Shown here one piece after another: positions 22,501 to 31,200 of a stretch of DNA of 64,000 nt. Where the stretch lies: the NCBI GenBank assembly GCA_963942565.1, contig OZ012695.1:10408638-10472637 (forward strand). Reading direction: 5' to 3'. The notes below the pieces were generated by a model. The model was not told the DNA's origin and did no database searches. It saw only the letters and a list, made by a program, of their open reading frames with translations. Position 1 is the first letter of the stretch, and each line of letters starts with the position of its first letter. A program made the position numbers and the translations under genes. This DNA comes from Maea johnstoni. Lineage: Eukaryota > Annelida > Polychaeta > Spionida > Magelonidae.

Positions 22501-25202
22501 GGACAGCAAATCATAAGGTTATATGAAAATTCAAGAACATAGCTCAACATCTGTCACATGCAAATACATTGGATACCTGTGTGACTATGAAGGAAGGGTT
22601 GAATAAAAACAGATTTTCAGTATTTGATTTTACTTGAAGCTAGCTGTTCTACAAGAACTGTTTCCTTTCATGTATAACCTACACAAATACTAAAGGAAAT
22701 GATTGATGTTCCAAGTACTGATAGCTATTTCCTGCGTTGACTAACTTCAGTGTCCTGGGATCTAGATGTGTAATGCCACAAGGTTATAATTAACCCTTTG
22801 TTTATCCTTTTCCTTTAAGGAGTTGTTACTTCCTTTTGCTGTTGCCAAAGGGACCTAGATATCAAACAAAACCCAAGTTGTAAGACAACCAACACAATCC
22901 TAAAGTCTATTTTCAATTGTACAGATTAATGATGACCATGTTTAGGTACCTAGAATTGTATGCTAATAAACTTAACTGTTAGCTGCCTCTCTGTGCTTGC
23001 TTTGTAGCAGTTGATACAGAAGGGTTGAAAACAAAAACACGGAATGGCACAGCACCATCCTGTTGAGTAATCCTGACTGCATTTATGATTCCTGGTATAA
23101 AACGCATCAGCAAAGTGGTCTGAACATAAAATTACATGCTTCAGGACAGGAATTCAGTGATGCTAGCCACTGTTTTTGTCTGAATTTAACAACAGGCAAC
23201 ATATGAAATATAATTCTACTACCCTGTCTTTTTGTACAGCCAATTGCTGCTCATGATTTTACAATTTACCTGTTTGATACTCATACAAGTTGTTATGCAA
23301 CTTTCGAAGAGAGTTGGTGTGTAGAGCAATACAGTCTATGATACACTGCTCAGAGCTAGGGGACATGAAGTGGGCTGCCACCCATTTGAGTCACAGCTGA
23401 TAGCAGTTGAAAAACATGGCTGCTACCAGGGGCTGGCTGAGGCTGCTGGCAATACACAAAATTCTCCCCTCATGGGATCACTAAGAGAAAAGGGAGGACA
23501 GCATCCTATTCTTGAAGTGTATTACTTTCATATTAGCTAATATGTATGTGAGCCTTTAGTTCCCCTTTAAATAAAGATAAAAAAATCCTTTTTTTGTAAT
23601 CACTATCACTTGCAACAATAGCAAAATCCTATAGATAACCTGTAAGTTACATCTTTGTCATTTTGTGCTACTTACCGGCAGATTGAGTGCCATTTCTACC
23701 ACTTACCAGCAGATTGAGTGCCATTTTGACCACTTACCGGCAGATGAAGTGCCATTTCGACCACTTACCGGCAGATTGAGTGCCATTTCGACCACTTACC
23801 GGCAGATTGAGTGCCATTTCCACTACTTACCAGCAGATAGAGTGCCATTTCGACCACTTACCGGCAGATTGAGTGCCATTTCGACCACTTACCAGCAGAT
23901 AGAGTGCCATTTCCACTACTTACCGGCAGATTGAGTGCCATTTCGACTACTTACCGGCAAATTGAGTGCCATTTCGACCACTTACCGGCAGATAGTGCCA
24001 TTTCCACTACTTACCGGCAGATTGAGTGCCATTTTGACCACTTACCGGCAGATAGAGTGCCATTTCCACTACTTACCGGCAGATTGAGTGCCATTTTGAC
24101 CACTTACCGGCAGATAGAGTGCCATTTCGACCACTTACCGGCAGATAGAGTGCCATTTCCACTACTTACCGGCAGATTGAGTGCCATTTCCACTACTTAC
24201 CGGCAGATTGAGTGCCATTTCGACCACTTACCGGCAGATGAAGTGCCATTTGCACTACTTACCGGCAGATAGAGTACCATTTGGACCACTTACCGGCAGG
24301 TTGAGCTCGCCTGACTTGGTGACAGAGCGGTCAAGGAGGTAGGTTGTGTTGTCGGCCTCATCCTCATCCACACCCAGTCTATGCAGCCAGCCCTGCCAAA
24401 CACAGTGATGCAAAACACTCGGCTTAGTGAAGAATAGTCACGCTTAGAGTTCCTGATGAAAATATCTGTATGGATCTATGATACTTATGAAAATAACTAA
24501 ACAAGCATTCACAAAATATTTGAAGGCAAGTTGTTAGTTGAATTATTTATATCAATTATTTACCCAAATATTACTTTGTAAGAGAGATAGCACCAATATT
24601 CACTGGTCCTGTAGGACTAGTTCCACCTCATTATTGCTAGCCTACGGCTGATATTTAGAGAAATACCAGCCCCGTACTAGCAAACTACCACTTACGTTGG
24701 TACCTGCCTTTTATCCCGGTTCAATCCAAGAATGCCTTGCCAAATATGGCGATAATTCTGACCAGAGCACTTTTTGCAAAAATCTGAAGGATATATGTTG
24801 ATCACAACCCAAGCAACAACTTCAGTTCAGATGACTGCGAAATCTCCAGGCAAGAATTGGATAAGGGAGGTAGTTGCTAGTCTAACAGGTAAATACAAGC
24901 ACTCTACGATCAACCGTAAAACACCCTTTACAAATGCCTCACAGTCATCTGAAAAGGTTTGGGGATAGAGCTCTCTATGTACCACCCCTTTGGAATGAGC
25001 TCTCAGACAGCATCAAGGCCGATGATAATGTGAAAAACTTCAACACTGAAAGCATTCCTATTTCAAGAGGAATTTAATTAACCATATGGGCCTTTAACAC
25101 TGACTATTGTTATGAGATACTTTTGAACATTATAGGTGGAAAGGGTGCAATATCAAATGTTGAATCATTACTATTATTATTGTATCATTATTATTATCAT
25201 TA

Positions 25203-25261
<59 letters not shown>

Positions 25262-28200
25262 ATTACTATCATTATTATTATAGTAACTACTAACTGGGTA
25301 TATGTGACTCACCAAGGCGTGCTGCAGGCAGATATTGTCGTTAGTCTCCTGTGCCATCCTGATGGCTTCTCTTATAGCAGCCAGAGTCTCCTCCCTATAA
25401 TACACAAACAGTGCACGCAAAATATACTACACACACACACCTTTGCAGTCTCACTCGATAGTGCTCGGACGATTACTCGTATGGTCGAGCATTCGGTCGT
25501 CACGCCATGCTCGACCCACGGTCGACCATGCGAAGGAATGGTCGACCGAAAACGAGTATAATGAATTAGCACTAGTCTGTCAAAAGTACAAAAATATTAC
25601 ACAATGCAAGTAACTTACCACGCCGCCAACCTTCCTATCTATCGAAATATCTACCATGAAATGAAAATAAACTTACCTTTATGTTGTTGTTGCTGTTATT
25701 TCCTCACCTACATCTACGCAGCGCTTCGCCGTTGTAAACAACATGGCTAACTGCGCATGTACTTATTCTATTACTTCCGGGGGACCGGCGCCGCTCCTGA
25801 ATTGGCCCGACATGGTCGACCATGGTCGAGTATCGGTCGGCAGCTTCTGCCGATTACTCGACCATGAAAATTCCAACGATTCCGAGCACTATCACTCGAT
25901 CAATGATCAGCAAGGGACAGGACAGAAAATCAAAGAAATCAAGAAACGTCAAATGTAGGAAGAATCCTTAAACACAGACAGATCTGTCAAGGTATGAATT
26001 TTCTAAAAGGAATATTGAGTCAACAGAGATTGCAACTGAGGAAAAGAGAAGGAGAAAGTTGGAATGCGGCCAAAAGTATGAGAAATAAAAGTAATTACAC
26101 AATAGCAAACAGCATGTTTCAGGGAAAAGGTAAATTTATTCTAAAACAAGTTCCCATGCACATGCAATAATTGTAGCTGGGAATGGCACACCAGGGCTTG
26201 TCGCTAACATTGGACTACTGGCCACAGACCAGTAAAAATTCCTAAAAACAGCTTCAGGTCAGTAAAAAGAGACCTCAACTGGTCCTCCATGGCCAGTAAA
26301 CATTTGGGGACATTCTTGTTAACAACTTTCCCCTATAGAATGTCCCCAAACGTTTTTGAAATAAATGAAGATAAGTTGAATCAAACCTTGTCTACAAATT
26401 TTATGCAATGTTTTTTCTTGTTATGTTAAGAAAAATTTGTAGGACCAGTAACTATTTTGCAGGACCAGTAAATCCTAGTTGTTACTGGTCCTTCGGGGCC
26501 AGTAACATTTTGAGTTACCGCTGAGGTCTGCACACTATCAAATCTTTGATCCATTACCATATACTCACCAACGGCCAAACCCAGAATGTAGCCATGCTAG
26601 TTTTGTAAATGGTGCATTCAGGTGCAATATCAAATCTTTGGCCAATATACTCGCTGATGGCCAAACTAAAATGTAGCAATGCTAGCTTTAGATATAACTT
26701 AATATCAAATCTTTGCCCAATAATTTTATACTCACCGATGGCCAAATCTGAAATGTAGTGATGCTAGATTGAGCGCAGCATAGCGGAAACTTCGGCCCGT
26801 CTGTTCCTCCTCACGAACCTTGTTTCCCGAATTCCCATTGCTTGCCAGTGAGTGTCGGTCAAAATAGTGATAGAGGCTGTCTATGGCACCACAATACTCA
26901 TTGATGCGCAGATTGTTCAGGTAGTTAAGGTAGTGCTAAAATTAGATGTTTACTTCTTGTAGTGAAGATAATGGGTATGCATGTGGCAATCTTCTAGCAC
27001 TTATAGAAAGTGTATACTTTTAAGTTCAGAAAATGTTTATAGTTACATTAGTCATTAAGTTGTTATATCATATTATTACATTGTTTTATTTTATTGTTAC
27101 AATATATTATTACATGGAGTTACTGTATAACTGGTTAATTTGGCGTGTACTTAAGTTGGCGTTTTTTTTCCAAAAAGTATTTTCCCTGTATTTATTTTGG
27201 CGTCTGGAGCAGTCAGAACAACGCCATCTTTATGTAGACATATTTTTATGCAATCTTTAATTTGGCGTTGATGGGCATTCGCCAAAAACGCCAAATTAAA
27301 AACCACGCCAAATTAACCAGTTATACAGTACATTGTATTGTAATATATTTTATTGTTGCATTCTACTTTTATATTATATTACATTGTTACATTAGATTGT
27401 TATATGATGAGAAGTACTCACTGCCTCAGCCAGCTGAGGGTTACTGCTCAGTAGCTCGTGAATCTTTTCCTGCAACAGTCTGGGTGGCAGTGCCTCTGAG
27501 TCATTGTGCTGCAGCAACGAAGCCTGAAATACACATAGACAACTTTGAACAAACAAATACTATCACACACAAGCAACTCTGTACACACTCGTGAATATTA
27601 ATATTTTGTTTTTGGATGACTGTTAGGAACTCACACTCATCTCTTGCTATAGAATGATTTTGAAGCAGTCAGCATTCGCCGTTTGCTGTTCTTTTGGTTT
27701 ATGATTGCTGAGTGTTTCGTTTGGTGTGCCGATTGAGGAAATTTTTCAGAAGTGATTTATGCCATGAGTTTTTCTTTTTTTCATTTCAAATTTATTTACT
27801 GAGATATTCATGTTCTTGTGGCGTTTGACATGTAGGAAAGCTGACATGCCTAGTCCCATGGGGTGGTTGTATAAAGATGAGTTAGCAGTTCTGACGGACT
27901 GTAGTCCCGTGGGGTGTTTTGTGGTGGTGATCTCAGGGACAGAGGCAATGGACGCATATGTGCATACAGTGTGGGTTTCACAACCACACGCTGAGTTATA
28001 GGAGCCAAAAATGCGAGTGGACATCCTGTGATGGTTCCGATTGAATGTACCGCTCATCATGTGTGTAGTATGTTCAGAGATACAAACATTTCCAAAACGA
28101 ACAAACATAATGTATGGCTATATAAACACACGTGGCTATAAATAAATAAATACATATAAAACAGCCACAATATGAATACAATTCAAAAAGAAATGAATTG

Positions 28201-31200
28201 TAATATGTATGAAATACTAAATCAAATGTATGAAGTAAATTAATAAATAAATCAAAGTAAGCAATATTCAAAGTAAAAATAGAATAAGAGATAAATAAAA
28301 TTTGAATAAGGATTAAGTGTCTAAAGTGAAAATTTGAAAAAACAATGAATAAAATGAAATTTTAAAAATGAATAACTGCAAACAAATTGGACCTTACTCC
28401 TCCAAATTTTCTGGGGGAGCATGCATATATCTGGGGGAGCATTAAGTAATTTACTGACCCTGTAAAAAATAATGACCCTTTAAAATGTTTTATGTGAAAT
28501 TTTTGATGTTCTTAGTAGGTTTAACCATTTAAGCTGGCTAGAAGCTGTTGCTTGTAGGTTTTCATTTTATGTTTGTAGATGATGGGATAGACCATGGACT
28601 TGTTTCTGTTGGGACTAAAATGGCCTTTATGCTGTTGAACTGCAAGAATATATGATCTCCAAGTAGTTGCTGCTGTGCTGGGCCCTGTCACCAACACAAC
28701 AATAACATTAATTTACGAATATCCAAATACCTCAATCCCCAATTTCATAGCAGAACTAAACACCCACACATGGGCTTCAGATGAATACTGTATTGTGAAA
28801 TTTGAATGTAAGAAAATGTTGACAGACCTGTTGCACAATGAAGAATTCTGCCTGTCTATGAGAATAAGCTCCTCCCATGAACAAACTTGATACCCTGAAA
28901 TGGAAAACAACCAAATGCTCTTCATGAACTTGCACTTTATAAAATGAATAAAACAAATAAATCTAATTCTATCATCATTCCATTTATATGTCACCATGCA
29001 GGTAGTAATCATTTTTCAATGATTATATTTTCCGTTACTGTATTTATTATGGAAAAAGTGATTGTTTTATCTAAGAAATGATCAATTGGCACCGAGATAT
29101 TTTGATGCAAGATAGCTGACTGACCCTTCCGCGGCCAGTGAGTCCTCAAGAGCTGCCCCCGCCACTAACTCCTCTTCCTCCTCCGTCACACCCTTCTGTG
29201 GTGTGTCGCCAAGTCCCTGATCCTCCGACAGCTCACTCTGGTCCGTCATCTCCATATCAACGTCCTCCTCACTCTCCACACCAACCTCTACTTTACTGGG
29301 GACATCCCCCTCTCGCAAAGTCTCTACGTACAGCTTGTACTGCTGGTAAAGTTTACACACTTGGTTAAAAGAGAGCGTGTCAAATGCCAGGGTCATTCTC
29401 CGAATGTACAGGCCTGAAAGTAAATCAAACATATTCAAACCAAATTAAATTGAATACCTTCAGAAGTTCAGAAGGAAAGTTTTTCTGCAAAATATTTGGA
29501 GAAATAGCAATCAGAATTGGTATTTGTGCGCTACCTTGGGCTCTTTGGCATAATTTGGTTAAATAAATGAATGTTGGACCATGCATGTGATGACCAATAC
29601 GAGAAAGAAATATTGATCAAAACTCAACCTACACCTCTCCTGCAAATAATTTCAAAATTGATGCTTTAATAGAAGTTAATAGGTAGCATAGACCTGGATG
29701 ACAAGCAAGTGAGGGCTCCTAGACACAAATGGTGGATTTACAAAAAGCTAAAATGACGATAGTAACACTATGGAAAATGGACAATCCTCTATTATGGACA
29801 CCCTCCCTGTAAGGGATGCTTGTTTTGGTCTGGCCCAAATGTTTCTCCCCTTCCTCATCACATAATGCTGTCCTCTGTTAAGAACCCCTTGCTTACATGC
29901 CCACTAATGCTGGTCTCATGGGTGTCATGATCAGGGACTTGCCAGGACAAGCCAACATGTCTTTTGGACAGGCAGTTTCCTGAAAATCTCCTTTTTGGAC
30001 AGGCACAAATTTATTTGATGAATTTTCATTTATGGCTTTTGGCGGCAATAATCAAATGTATTCCAAACAAACTGTCTTTTAAGACATGGCTAGTGTGAAT
30101 TGCTCTTTTTGCCAAAATGGGCTATCAAATGTAGATGGCCAGAAATATTGTGATGGCTGTGTCGGACAGGCATCTTCAAAAATCCTGGCTAAGACCCTGA
30201 TCCTCTGTAGAGGGTTATTACTGTATAGAACGTACCCAGTAAGCTGTTTTTGTTGACCATGGGTTCCTGTTCAGCAAAGAGGGTATCTGTGAGGGACTGG
30301 AAGTAATCCATGATTCCACGAACTCCATCCGTACAAACCTCTTTCAACCTGCAAAACATAGGAGGCGTGAATGAATAATAAAACTACACTAGATGAATTT
30401 ACCCATTCAAAAATGGTCATTAAAAATCTTGAAAGGAGGCATTAGTGAATTTTTCAACCTTGCTTGGTGCATTTATCTGTATGATAAGTGTTATTCAGTT
30501 AAAGAGATTATTTAAAATCAATACAGGAACTGTTTGAAAGACAAACTTTTGACTGGCCATGCTATCTGAGAATTCTTTGAGTTGAACACCATTACCGTAA
30601 TTTCGCATGCATAAGACACACATTTTTACACATTTTTTTTTACTTAAATCGGAGTTGCGTCTTATACACAAAGCTATAAATCTGTTTGTGGTCAGTTTAT
30701 ATCGTTCACGGTGGATTACGTGAATTCAACCCTACCTTGATTCATCCAAACAGGCAGGTTATTTCGCCTAATTACAATTGTAATAAGGCAAAGACAATGC
30801 CTATCATTGTTTGCTTTGGCATTTAAGAATTTTAATTACAGTACCACTCTCCGTTAAATTTTCTTGATCAAAATCAATATCATGCCTAGGAAAATGGGTA
30901 TCGGGCACTGACACAGAGTGATAAGCATTGATGGCGCATTTCACGCATTTCGAAATGTGTTTTACTGGTTTTCGAGCATTATTCATGAGGAGTTGATTTT
31001 CCACAATATTTCAGAAAAGGGGCACACTATACACAAAGCTAAGGACTATACATCATTTTTAAGACCTGAACAAGGGTTGCGTGACTTGCGTCATATATAC
31101 GGGTGCATCTTTAATATTCTTATACACGCGAAATTATGGTATTTAGAATTGGACAGTCATACATTCTGAAGCTTTTGTCACAAGCTTGTGCAACAATGTC

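Larger units (their letters stand above)
24393..25312. other. ANAPC5 intron 9
   Basis: A 920-bp intron. The far half holds a LINE 3' remnant followed by a long ATT microsatellite, both listed separately. 24400-24770 shows nothing. Confidence 0.6.
25395..26530. other. ANAPC5 intron 8, distal part
   Basis: Holds a hAT MITE at 25459-25891 and a hAT-like element at 26192-26480. 25900-26190 shows nothing recognisable. Confidence 0.6.

Noticed and set aside
23671-24288. CRISPR-like regular array of 31-bp repeats
   Set aside because: The units are directly adjacent, with no variable spacers, and contain a splice donor of the adjoining exon; the sequence is eukaryotic.
25136-25561. Open frames with long Ile or Asn runs
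   Set aside because: Created by the ATT microsatellite; the only coding part nearby is ANAPC5 exon 9 on the minus strand.
27746-28108. 120-codon open frame on the minus strand within ANAPC5 intron 6
   Set aside because: Does not match ANAPC5 and would break the frame between exons 6 and 7; composition is not protein-like.
27482-29124. Direct splicing of ANAPC5 exon 5 to exon 7 using TCA|GTCAGC
   Set aside because: The frame would work, but a well-conserved 67-nt exon (SHRQAEFFIVQQ) at 28828-28894 fits between them with better splice sites and matches human SQKQAEFFLSQQ.
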